From NCBI RefSeq assembly GCF_009905375.1, contig NC_133657.1, positions 48,391,231-48,455,230 of the forward strand: DNA of 64,000 nt, written 5' to 3'. Source of the stretch: Apium graveolens. Taxonomy: Eukaryota > Streptophyta > Magnoliopsida > Apiales > Apiaceae. Under the pieces are notes generated by a model. It had not been told where the DNA came from, made no database searches, and was given only the letters and a program-made list of their open reading frames with translations. This document shows positions 22,701 through 32,400 of the stretch, one piece after another. The stretch's first letter is position 1; every line of letters begins with the position of its first letter. A program made the position numbers and the translations under genes.

Positions 22701-23577
22701 TTTTTCACTTTTCTTGTACAGAATCTGACACTTCAGCTTGTCGAATAAAACATTGTAGCTGTTGTCACAGAACTGACTAATGCTAAGCAGATTATGTTCA
22801 AGTCCTTGCACAACATACATATTTTCAATGATAACATTTCCAGCTAGCAAACAGCCATATCCCTCCGTTAAACCTTTGCTGTTATCTCCAAAGGTAACCA
22901 CTGGGCCAGCTTTCTCAACCACATTTGATAGCAGGGCTCTATCTCCGGTCATATGTCTTGACGATCCGATATCAAGAAATCACACTACCGGTTGTACCTG
23001 TTTAATGCCCTGCAATACAAATGGATTAGACCTTCTTCGGAACCCAAGCTTGGCTGGGTCCGGCATACTTGTAAAATTGGCCTTTATCAGGCAAAACAAC
23101 ATTCTTAATTTTAATATTCTCAACGTTCTCAATGACTGAACATTTAACCTTGTGAACAGCCTTGACAAATTTCTGTTTAGGCTTAGGCACAAATGTCTCC
23201 TTTCTAGCTTTAGGAGGACTAGCAGTCTTAGACCTATCATGCTTTCTATTATTCACATGCTGACGAGGAGTAGTCTTATCATTAGAAACATGCTTACCAT
23301 TAAAATAAGCAAACATCAGATTAAAAGCACAAGACATACAATCAGGAACACTACATGCTTTATGAGAGGGATTAACAATAGGCAACTTATGCATGGTAGA
23401 CATGGCATTTGTGTTATCCAACTCATGTGTGTCTGAGTTAGTCTCAGTTGCTTTCACAACCTTGACTGGAACTTTTGACACACTAGACTTGGAGACAGCT
23501 TTCTCATTAGCATTATCTTCAGCACGGATTTCTTCTTGAATAATAAATGAGGTCTCATCAAATGGTTCAGCAATTGA
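19772..23577 (-). pseudogene. pol: SIRE-I pol (protease, integrase, reverse transcriptase, RNase H), disabled
   Basis: The order is that of Ty1/copia. A gag-pol linker (23577-23026) is followed by protease, where the catalytic Asp-Ser-Gly reads Asp-Ile-Gly before SSRHMTG. Next are a GAG-pre-integrase domain (HKRLSHLN) and an integrase core (DLFGPV, RSDNGTEF, and the Glu in GVVERKNRT), 22952-21213. RT has [13 protein letters not shown] and the active site YVDDIIFGS. RNase H has the block RKSTSGSCQFLG, STAEAEYIA and an ADIFTKPL end, finishing at 19772. Defects are a frameshift near 23030, a TGA at the usual Trp just before the protease motif (about 22978), a TGA at 21213-21215 where related copies have Trp, and a frameshift near 20820. 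The protein would copy RNA into DNA and integrate it. This copy could move only with help from another. Confidence 0.92.
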
Positions 23578-25299
23578 TTATTTATAGAGGGGTTCATCAA
23601 CACTCTTAAGCACATGTGGTACTTCCCTGCCTTTAGCACAGACATGAGGAGGGGAGTTTATGCCCAATTTTCCAATAGCAGCATTATAATCATAACCTAT
23701 ACCAGATGTTTGATTAACAGCTTGCTTATTGTAAAACTCTTTGGACTTCGAACAAGAATTATAGTAAGCTTTAACCTTAGCCTCAAGACCGGTGATCTTG
23801 TCTTTGAGAATAGTTTCAAGTTGTCTATAACAGTCAACTCTATTCTCTAGAAAAGATACTTGTTCTTTTAATTTATTTTGATTAATGTGCACAAGTCTTA
23901 ATTCATTGACCTCTTTCTCAAGGTCTTTGATTTGTTGATTTAACAATTCATTATCACGACGCGCACAATCTAAGGAACCTCCTAGATGATAAACTAATTC
24001 AGCATCAGTAAATTTTACCTCTTTTCTTGACGATGAGGTGTTTGCATCACTAGCCATGAGAGCAAGATTCCCAACTTCTTCATCTTCACTGTCAGGTGCA
24101 TCCCAGCTTCTTCCCTTTGCCAGGTAAGCCCTTTCAGATTTACTCTTTTGATTAGAATCATAAGAGTTCTTCCTTGCTTGTATTGGCTTCCTACATTCTG
24201 TGGCAAAGTGTCCCAACTCATTGCAGTTGAAGCATCGAATGGTGCTTCGATCAACCATCCTTGTTTTATACCCACCACTGCTGGTGTTAGAGGATGAAGA
24301 TCCACCTTTCTGGAATCTGTTGTAGTTGGACTTGTACTTGAACTTGGGATTCCTTTTGAATCTGACATTTGAGAATCTCTTGACAATCAGGGCCATTGAC
24401 TCATCCTCCAATTGCTCCAGTTCTTCCAAGGAATAAAAATTATCTCCTGATTGATTTGTAGTAGGAGGATCAAATTCTGCTACTATCACATTATCTTCAA
24501 CCTTGGAAGACTGTACCATTCTTTCTGACTGTTGAGATTGTTGTTGATATTGTGGTTGTTGTTGTTGTTCATCAGCTACTAGAGCGGTAGATGTGCTGAC
24601 CACTCTTCCTTTCCCGTAAACTTCCTTCTGCTGAATCTGCTCCAACTCATAAGTCTTTAACACACCATAGAGCATTTCCAAAGAAATCTCACTCAGATCT
24701 CTTGCTTCTCTTATGGCAGTGATTCTATGTTCGAGATGAGTTGGCAGTGTTAAAAGGAACTTTTTGTTGACCTTCCTGATGGAATAGTATTTACCATTAA
24801 TGTTCAGGTTGTTGATCAATGCATTGTACCTCTCAAACACTTCAGTGATTCCTTCTCCTGGATTGGATTTAAAGTATTCATACTCAGAGGTTAGGATTTC
24901 TAGCTTGTTCTCCCTAACTTCCTCTGTGCCTTCATTAATAATCTCAATAGTTTCCCAGATATGTTTGGAATCTTTACAATTCATCACATGTCTATTCATC
25001 AAGGGATTAAGGGAATCTACTAAAATTAATTGAAGGCTAGCATCCAGGGAGGCTTCTTCTATTTCAGCAGGAGAGAAATCCTCAGGATCTTTCACATAAG
25101 TTCTCGCTTTGGTGATCACCACATCATTTTCTATTACCTCTGGTTCAATAACCATAGGAATTTTTGGACCCTTCTTTAACACTTGCAAATATTTGGGATT
25201 AGCAACTTGTAAAAACAGTAGCATCTTCTTCTTCCACATAACATAATTTTCTTTATCGAAAAGTGGAATTTTAACGGTTCCAACTTTTTGTGTAGTCAT
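23578..25299 (-). CDS. gag: SIRE-I Gag, 573 codons
   Basis: This is the structural protein that forms the virus-like particle. Residues about 1-220 match the copia gag core: WKKKM near the start, then the Leu-Ile-Leu-Val-Asp-Ser, His-Ile-Trp-Glu-Thr-Ile and Phe-X-Arg-Tyr-Asn-Ala-Leu segments. A Gln-rich stretch follows (about 245-262). A CCHC zinc knuckle, CFNCNELGHFATEC, at about 357-370 is the RNA-binding motif. The C-terminal 150 residues form a long coiled coil typical of SIRE gags. The ATG at 25299 lies about 100 bases after the 5' LTR. A TAA at 23578-23580 ends the frame, but the same frame continues into the pol linker. The stop is therefore either a mutation or a site of programmed readthrough. 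The frame is otherwise intact. Confidence 0.92.
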   Translation of the reverse strand: MTTQKVGTVKIPLFDKENYVMWKKKMLLFLQVANPKYLQVLKKGPKIPMVIEPEVIENDVVITKARTYVKDPEDFSPAEIEEASLDASLQLILVDSLNPLMNRHVMNCKDSKHIWETIEIINEGTEEVRENKLEILTSEYEYFKSNPGEGITEVFERYNALINNLNINGKYYSIRKVNKKFLLTLPTHLEHRITAIREARDLSEISLEMLYGVLKTYELEQIQQKEVYGKGRVVSTSTALVADEQQQQPQYQQQSQQSERMVQSSKVEDNVIVAEFDPPTTNQSGDNFYSLEELEQLEDESMALIVKRFSNVRFKRNPKFKYKSNYNRFQKGGSSSSNTSSGGYKTRMVDRSTIRCFNCNELGHFATECRKPIQARKNSYDSNQKSKSERAYLAKGRSWDAPDSEDEEVGNLALMASDANTSSSRKEVKFTDAELVYHLGGSLDCARRDNELLNQQIKDLEKEVNELRLVHINQNKLKEQVSFLENRVDCYRQLETILKDKITGLEAKVKAYYNSCSKSKEFYNKQAVNQTSGIGYDYNAAIGKLGINSPPHVCAKGREVPHVLKSVDEPLYK

Positions 25300-25380
25300 T
25301 ATGAATTTTTTGAGTGAATAAAAAATTCAAGAAGTGAAAGAAACACAAAAGTCTAGGATCCAGATTTGTACGTTAATCAG

Positions 25381-25397
25381 AAGGCTCGGATACCAAT
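25381..25397 (-). promoter_or_regulatory. SIRE-I primer-binding site
   Basis: On the minus strand ATTGGTATCCGAGCC starts directly after the 5' LTR end (GGGACCTGACA). It matches the initiator-tRNA-Met site TGGTATCAGAGC with one substitution and primes minus-strand DNA synthesis. Confidence 0.85.
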
Positions 25398-26702
25398 TGT
25401 CAGGTCCCAATTATTTGTAGAAGGGGGGGTTGAATGCAAACAATACCGTTTAATCGAATAAAATGCGGAATAAAAAGGTGAAACAAAATTCAAGTTAAAT
25501 AAAACTTTTATTAAACTTGAAAGTTGTTACAACTACGGTATCGGTTACAAGGGATTAATCTCAAATCAATTATTACAAATCTAGAATAAATTCGACATGA
25601 ACTTTTTCTATTTTTGCAATTAAAAGATCAAATGCTAAACGCGATTTGAGATTAAGTTCTAGGGATTTTAATCCGCTAGATTGTTACACAAGAACAAGAT
25701 AAATAATTCTAGTTGATTGGATTTAACTTTACAATCTAGAATTTTGATCTTGAATAAAGCAGATGAAAAATGAAATGTTGTGCCTTTGTTTTCTGCTTTT
25801 TCTCTTGACTTGTGTGTTCTGTATGTTGATGATTATGAAAATGATCTGCTTCTGTTGGTTTAAGTAAACAGATCACTCGAATTGAATCAACATGACATTC
25901 GGCAAGACAATCCAAAATGAACTAGCAAGACAATCATTTGAGCTGATAGAACTTTCGGTAGGACAATTACTTGACTTGGAAAGACTATCGGTAGGACAAT
26001 AGAATGACTTGGTAGAACTATCCAGAAAGACTTGGTAGGACTTTCCGTATGACAATCCAATTGTCATACCAGTTCAAATCTGATTTGCTGATTTTCTTTT
26101 TGAATATAAATCCAAAATCATTTCTGAAAAATGCATAATATTAATTCAGAATTAATTAACCAACTAATTCAATTAATCAATAAATTAATCTTTGCAGATT
26201 TAATTTATTCTCTTAATTAAATTAAATGACTTAATTAATTAATAGAGAATTAATACTACTCTTGAACATCAACCATTCTTCTGAAAATCTTCTGAAAATC
26301 ACTGTCAATTATGAATCAATTTTACAACTTCAATGTTGACACTCGATGTACTGTCTGGTTCATGAGTGACTAACTTGCGTGACGTTTCTTCAAGCCTTGA
26401 CCTTGATACTCTTGATTTTCTTCAGATTAAATCCTTGTAATTAATTGATACCCTGACGAGATCCGTGTCACTTGATTAAATCCACAATCTTGATTTATAT
26501 CACTGAGGCTTGATCAATTTCTTGATCTTCTTCAAGTGAATTAAGTCTTCAAGTCTGTAGATGAATAATGTTTCTTAACCCTTTGACAGATGTTACTTTG
26601 TGAGATCTCTCTGACGATAGATCCACTATTTACTTATTACATTCTTATTTGAGTTGAGTTAAATCCTCGAATAAACGAATAGGCTATGACATATGCCTTT
26701 CA
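25398..26702 (-). repeat. SIRE-I 5' LTR
   Basis: It runs TGAAAGGCATATGTC (26702) to CCTGACA (25398) on the minus strand, 1,305 bp, with the motif array at about 25898-26068. GTATT follows at 26703-26707 and matches 13597-13601. Confidence 0.93.
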
Positions 26703-26846
26703 GTATTAATATAAGAAATTTGTGATGCAAAGTTTGTACACAGATGCTTACAAGTTGAACTCACAAGAACAGAAAAATTCTTTTACAGATATTGCTTTTT
26801 CGATTTCTCTAGTAATTGCTTACTTGTCTATTTATTCTACTTCCTA

Positions 26847-26871
26847 AACTTGGTTTATATATTACCAAGTT
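26847..26871 (-). promoter_or_regulatory. TATA box inside an 8-bp inverted repeat, SIRE-IV LTR
   Basis: The arms AACTTGGT and ACCAAGTT enclose the 9-nt loop TTATATATT (AATATATAA in the sense of the element). It is homologous to the SIRE-II hairpin. Confidence 0.7.
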
Positions 26872-27084
26872 ACATGATAAAAAGACAAAACAAATAAGCA
26901 AACAGTATCTAGTCTAATTTCATGCTTCTTCATTTCTCTATCCAGTATCTTTGAATATCTTCAGTTTAACATAAAAATAGAAATGCTTCTTTGTTCTCCA
27001 AAACCTGTAAGTAGGCTGCCACATTCAATTTGCATACAATCAATGCATGTAACTGTCAATTCAATATCAACTGCTCTTTTGAAT

Positions 27085-27210
27085 CTGTTCATCCGTTGAA
27101 ACTTAGCTAGATCATCTGTTGAGACTATATTGGATCATCCGTTGAGAATCTGTTTGAACATCTGTTGAAGCTTTAGTTGATCATCCATTGAAACCTTGTG
27201 GAACATCCAT
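27085..27210. repeat. SIRE-IV LTR motif array
   Basis: About seven copies of GATCATCCGTTGA-type words (CATCCGTTGA, CATCTGTTGA, CATCCATTGA) are spaced at roughly 17-25 bases. They are the degenerate counterpart of the SIRE-II array at 5969-6055. Confidence 0.7.
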
Positions 27211-27516
27211 TGAGAGCATCTTCATAGAAGTTAACTCTATTTCAATTATACAAGATTACAAGGCATCTTATATTTACAATTAGCCAACCTATCTTGCATA
27301 TCAATCTAGTAGTCAACATGACTTAAAACATTCTCCAACATCTAGTTCTCTAAGGTATCATAATATGTAGAAATGTGCTACTAAACTTATTATTACATAA
27401 GCTACCCTTTCAACGCATGTTTAAGTGATCATTCGTTGAAGGCTACAAAATCACTAAATAAAATCTACTAAGTATTTTGTTCAACATATCATCAAGTACA
27501 CAACATATTCCTAACA

Positions 27517-27825
27517 ATCTCCCCCATTTTATGTCTATTAAAATTGTAGGCATAAATTAAGAGAAACTTGATGATAACAAAACACCGTATGAATACAGAC
27601 TGATTTATAGCATATAAAGTTTACAAGTGCTGTAAATTATTGACAAATATGTAGAGGAAGGTTTGTAGTGAATCTCACAGGTCATCTTCAAGGTGCTCCT
27701 CTAGACTGAGCAAATTTAGCTTATTTCCTTGATTGTCTGAACTTCTTTCCCAATTTCACATTATTTTCTTCAATCTGATGTTGGAGTTGCCTATAGACAT
27801 CATGTTCATCTTTATTTGTATATAT
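27517..27825 (-). pseudogene. SIRE-IV ORF3 C-terminus, 3' untranslated region and polypurine tract
   Basis: On the minus strand about 35 codons (27825-27721) end in GKKFRQSRK. They match the basic tail of the SIRE-II ORF3, including a Gln-X-Gln-Ile-Glu-Glu-Asn block. The untranslated stretch and AAAATGGGGGAGAT (27517-27530) lead into the LTR. The fragment is cut at about 27825 by the start of the Athila LTR, so the Athila element probably inserted in SIRE-IV ORF3. Confidence 0.8.
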
Positions 27826-28062
27826 TGAGTGACATTTATGACACTTTATAACGCTCCATACGAATTGGTGCTTTTGTACTCAAGTTGTTGGTGTTTTAAT
27901 GTGTTTTTTAGTATTTTTGCATTTCAGGCATTAATCCGGTATTTCGGTGAATTAGCATTAATTTGATGCTAATATGGTGTTGGGATGGTGTCAAAGGAAT
28001 AAAGCTCGTAAATACCAACTCATTGCAGCAAGAAAAGAAGAAATAGGAGTTTTTTCCAGAAG

Positions 28063-28158
28063 GTCAGCGCGCCCGCGCTGTCATAGAGTGCAGCCGCGCC
28101 TGAAGAACAGAGACACAACGCGCCCGCGCTGATCAAGCGCGCGGCCGCTCCGGGTCGG
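28063..28158. repeat. GC-rich motif array in the Athila-like LTR
   Basis: GCGCGCCCGCGCTG (28067-28080), ACGCGCCCGCGCTG (about 28118-28131), CAGCCGCGCCTG and GCGCGCGGCCGCTC recur in a window that is otherwise about two-thirds A+T. The same words recur at 50853-50982. They lie about 60-160 bases before the TATA box. Confidence 0.8.
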
Positions 28159-28218
28159 GATTTTAGAATCCTGATTCTTGTGGGCTTTTGATTGGGTGAC
28201 TTCTACTATGCATGGGTT

Positions 28219-28230
28219 GCTATATATACA
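28219..28230 (+). promoter_or_regulatory. TATA box of the Athila-like LTR
   Basis: GCTATATATACA lies downstream of the GC-rich array. The identical core CTATATATACATA occurs ahead of the third ORF at 51171. Confidence 0.65.
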
Positions 28231-29270
28231 TAAATAAAGATCATTTTTCATAAGGAGACGTACCCGAGCTCAAGGAGAAGGCGTAAGAAGACCGTTTAGC
28301 ACAATTCAACGAAGGCGAAGAAGATCTAGTTTATACTTGTGATTCTTTGTTCTAAGTTGTAACTTTGGATGCTAGTTTTCTTATTTGTGAACCTAACTCT
28401 TGTTTTGTACTTAGTTTTATTATTTATTAAGTATAAAGACTACATTTATTATACCATGTTTTCATCGGAATCCACGTTGATGATGAGTCCGATTATGGGC
28501 TAATCATTATCGTGGGGTTCTAGCGGATTTAATTATGGATTTCTTTAGTTAATTTGTTTTGATACCTTAGTGTGTGGTGATTATATGATAACTTAGTATT
28601 GGTTGTGCTTATTCATCTTATGAGTGTCTCGAACTTATAAGATAGCGTGTTAATCTTTAATGAAGCGATAGTGAATTTAAGGATTTAGAAATTTCCATGC
28701 TAGCATAGGTTCATGTGCTATTGTTATGCATGATTCGTAGGTAGTTCTAACCATCATACTTGCCCTGTGTAATCATGATAGATAACTTGTGCATTAAACC
28801 AATATGTTGTCAAATTCTATAGACATATAGGGTCTCAATATTATTAGTGTATATTCAACTTCTATCTCTTTTGTGGATGTCTGGTAGTATGTTATTCAAG
28901 CAACGAAAGTTGGCGTTTAGCAGTTTCATGTTGTCTGATTAGTGTCATAACCATTACATGCTAAGGTTAAGAACAATAAGGTTATTAAATGAAGTTAGAA
29001 TCCCATATTTGTGTCATATATTATTCAAATATCTTTAATCTCTTAGTTAATATTTTCTAGTATAATTCTCAATAGTTAATCATAGTTATAATAAAAACCC
29101 AATTTATTATTCGTCTTAGCATTGAATAATAGTCATATCATTGTTGCATAAGTGCATAAATCACAAAGTTAACCTAAACCAGTCTCTGAGGGAACGAACT
29201 AGAAATAATTCTATATTACTTGCGATCCCGTATACTTGCGTGAATTATTGGCGTGTGTTTAGCCCTAACA

Positions 29271-29407
29271 AGTTTTTGGCGTCGCTGCCGGGGACTCGGT
29301 GTTAACTTTTAGTTTATGTGTTTGTCATCAATGATCATTAAACTTCATTGACTCGGACATCGTTACTTACCTACTCTTTTCCTTATCGTGTTTCAGGTAC
29401 TATAGCG
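29271..29407 (+). promoter_or_regulatory. Athila-like primer-binding site and leader
   Basis: TTTTTGGCGTCGCTGCCGGG follows the LTR by two bases. It is the characteristic Athila/Tat site (TGGCGCCGTTGCCGGGGA) complementary to a tRNA-Asp 3' end, with two changes. The leader is cut at 29407 by the Tekay-like element. Confidence 0.85.
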
Positions 29408-32400
29408 TGTAATATCGGGGATATATCGTGTAATTATTTTTGATAATAAATAAATATTCTGTATATTCAGTAGTTAATTCTGTGAATTACTTGTTAATTG
29501 TTATATGTGTTTGGATATTTAAAAATAATATAAATTGAGTATTTTAATTATTATATATGTCCAAAATAAAATATAGATAATTGTCGTATCTTCCTGTTTA
29601 TTTTTATGTTGATTTATGATTTTATAGGAAATTTATGGATTTAATAGATTCTTTTTCCGAGTATTTACAAATTATTTTATTTAATCAAGAACCAGCCGAC
29701 TTCACCCATTTTTACGTTTTTATAACCCGAAACTCTCCCAAGAACTCCTTCCTAACCTAATTGCACTATTCCGAGCATTTTCCATGTTTTCACTTTTTCG
29801 ATCCGACGTACGGTTTGTCCTGTGCGGGTCCCGGCGCAATATTTTCGATACAAACTTCGTTTCGGTAAATCAATAAAACTCGTATTTTCGATAAATGGGA
29901 TCTTTTTATTAAACTATTATAATTATCACCTCGTAATACGTGTAACCAGGCACTGAGACCAAGACCGCAGTACGAATTGTACAGATTTGGATAATTATCT
30001 CGAAAACCGGTACCGTTCGGATCTGTTTTTATGAATAAACGTACTATTTTATATCCGGAATGATCCAACGGGGTATTAATTTTCCGTAATTATAAATAGC
30101 CCTTACCTTAATTTATTTCGTACAGAAAATCATTTGCAATCAGTAAAATCTTTATAAAACAGAGAAAATACTATATTTATAAACTGTTCTTCGTAATCAA
30201 ACCTAAATCCGGAGGCGTTATCGATATCGGATTGAGGCGTGCATATACTCGAATCGAAGCCTGAAAAATATCATATCTGATTCAGCCATCAATTTCAACC
30301 CATAATCAAAGGTTAATTCCCTATAAACTGATTTATATTCGAATTTTTAAGAATTAAAATTGGGGTTTTAAGTTCAAGCAATTGATTGTATGATCTGATG
30401 ATTGCATGTTGTAGATCTTTTCTTCCTGATCATTTTGGTATGTCATATGATCGATTTGGAGTTCAATAACATGTTCAAATTAGGATTTGGTTCTCGAATT
30501 GTATAATTAGGGTTTATATTCGTTTGAATGTTCTTAATTGAATTTGGGGGTTTCTTATTTAGGGATTTATAGATGTTCTAGAGGGGTGGGTTGTGTTCCT
30601 TATGAAATTTGCAATCGATTCGTATAAGTCATGCAAATCGACGAGGCCTTTAGAGGGACGTGTTGTGAATTGAAGTTTTCGTCGGTGTTCTTGGGAGTTT
30701 TGGCCGGATTTCTATCTCCAGCTATTGTTTGGTTCGATTGTGGCTTGATTTGAACTCTGGGAACGATTTAGAATGAAAACCCCGTTTGAATTGCACGAAA
30801 CCATGTTGTTTTTGCTCAAATCGGGGCTCGCCGGAGTTGTTTTCCGGTCACCGGATTCTGGGTTGATAAAGAACCCGTTTCTGTTCTTCGCGACCCGAAA
30901 TCCAACCCGGTTTTGATCCAGAATTTTGTAAAATCAATTCTTGATTCTTGTTTTTACAGTTTAGTCCCCCAGGGTTTTCAAACTTTGCAAAAATTTGATT
31001 TCCATTTCAAAAACTTTAAAAATCGGATTTCTTTTATAAATTCATTTCCAAAATTGATTTTTATTTTCAAAAATTCCAAAAATCATTATTTTTAATTCCA
31101 AAATTCATTTTTAATTTGAAAATAAATCTTAATTCTCTAATTAATTAATTTTAATTAGTAATTAATTGATTAATTGATCAATTAATTTAAATATTAATTG
31201 ATTAATTAGTTTAATTATTTAATAATTGACTTTAATTGATTATTTAATTTGATTTAATTATTTTAAAATAATTTAAAAATCCTAAAAAATAGTTTTAAGC
31301 TTTAAAAGGTTATTTTAAACTATTTTCAAGGCTCGATAATTATTATAAAATTATTTTAGAGTCAGATTTGAGTAATCAGACTCTGTTTATTACCCGAAAT
31401 TGATCCAACGACCCGTTTTGACTCCGAAAAATATTTTAAAAATCATATTAAATACTTGAAAGACTGTTTATGACCCGAGACCTCTCTACAAATGGAATTT
31501 TATTAGTTGTTTGATGTGCTATGTGTTATATGTGACCTGTTTGTTAGACTATTGACCTATATGTTCGGTGTTTATTTGTTTTTAGCATAACTTTCAATCC
31601 GTTAATCGGATTTGGGTAAAATGAGGGGTAGATAGAAGTGTATACCGAATAGAATCATATGAGTTGAGTACTGATAGACACTTATGATATACGAACAGAA
31701 GAGGCCAGGCGTAGGAAAGGAAAGCAAGTAGTCGAGGAGGAAGAGATTGTAATTGCAATTTAGTGAAATATAGCAGGCTAATACCGTGCAAGTGTTCTGA
31801 ACTTTTCGAGATATATTGTGAATAGTTGATAGTTCTATTTTATATTGCAAGTGCTTTGATGCTCTGAACCCTGAACCTTGATTTCCAGTTTTTGATCTTT
31901 GAACCGTAAACCTTATTCTTTCTGAACCATTGATTTTGACACCCGAATATGAACCACAAATATATTATTACGACCGACATTTTGTGTAATATTATTTGCA
32001 AACTCTGTATAATATTAGAGCCAATTATAAATATACTTAATAATTGTACATTTGTGTGAATGGAATTTGCTGCATTATAAATTGCTTTATGTAGTATATA
32101 AATTTTTCAAAGCAAGAGTTTTATTAATTGCCCTTATTTTTTATTTATAAAGAATATTCTATACCTTGGAAAATTATCTTTTAAGAATTATTTCACTTAC
32201 AAATTTCAAAAGTGATCTCATAAAATTTCTAAAAATCCAAGTTATTTTATGGTACAATTTTTATAATTTTTGAACTTTTATTTTATTTTATAAAAATAAA
32301 TCTTTGAAAATTAGTTGCTTAGTAATTAGCAAATTACATGGAAACCCTTGCATGCAAATACTCTTCCATTCAACTAAAGGGCAAAGAAGACATTTCCAAC

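Larger units (their letters stand above)
13602..26702 (-). mobile_element. SIRE-I: nearly complete SIRE-like Ty1/copia element, 13.1 kb
   Basis: The element lies on the minus strand in the order 5' LTR (25398-26702), primer-binding site, gag, pol, spacer with a motif array, ORF3, polypurine tract and 3' LTR (13602-14906). Both LTRs are 1,305 bp. I count about 22 differences by eye, roughly 98% identity, so the insertion is young. GTATT flanks both ends. The long gag with coiled coil, the integrase before RT, and a third ORF after pol place it in the SIRE/Maximus lineage. Pol carries two stops and two frameshifts and ORF3 two stops, so this copy cannot make all its proteins. The target was the LTR of SIRE-IV. 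Confidence 0.92.
26703..27516 (-). mobile_element. SIRE-IV 3' LTR, 5' portion
   Basis: On the minus strand it starts TGTTAGGAATATGTTGTG (27516), the same start as the SIRE-II LTR, and is broken at 26703 by SIRE-I. It carries a degenerate array of the word TCAACGGATGATC (about 27085-27210). Its TATA box sits in an 8-bp inverted repeat (26847-26871). Together with 13379-13601 the LTR is about 1.03 kb. Confidence 0.85.
27826..29270 (+). repeat. Athila-like 5' LTR
   Basis: The start is placed at TGAGTGACATTTATGACAC (27826); it could be 27839. The end is AGCCCTAACA (29270). It holds a strongly GC-rich motif patch (28063-28158) and a TATA box (CTATATATAC, 28220-28229). Confidence 0.75.

Noticed and set aside
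29790..30068. 92-codon minus-strand frame, with a similar one at 43168-43380
   Set aside because: The two frames are paired only because they lie in the two LTRs of one element. Stops differ between the copies and no domain is recognised.
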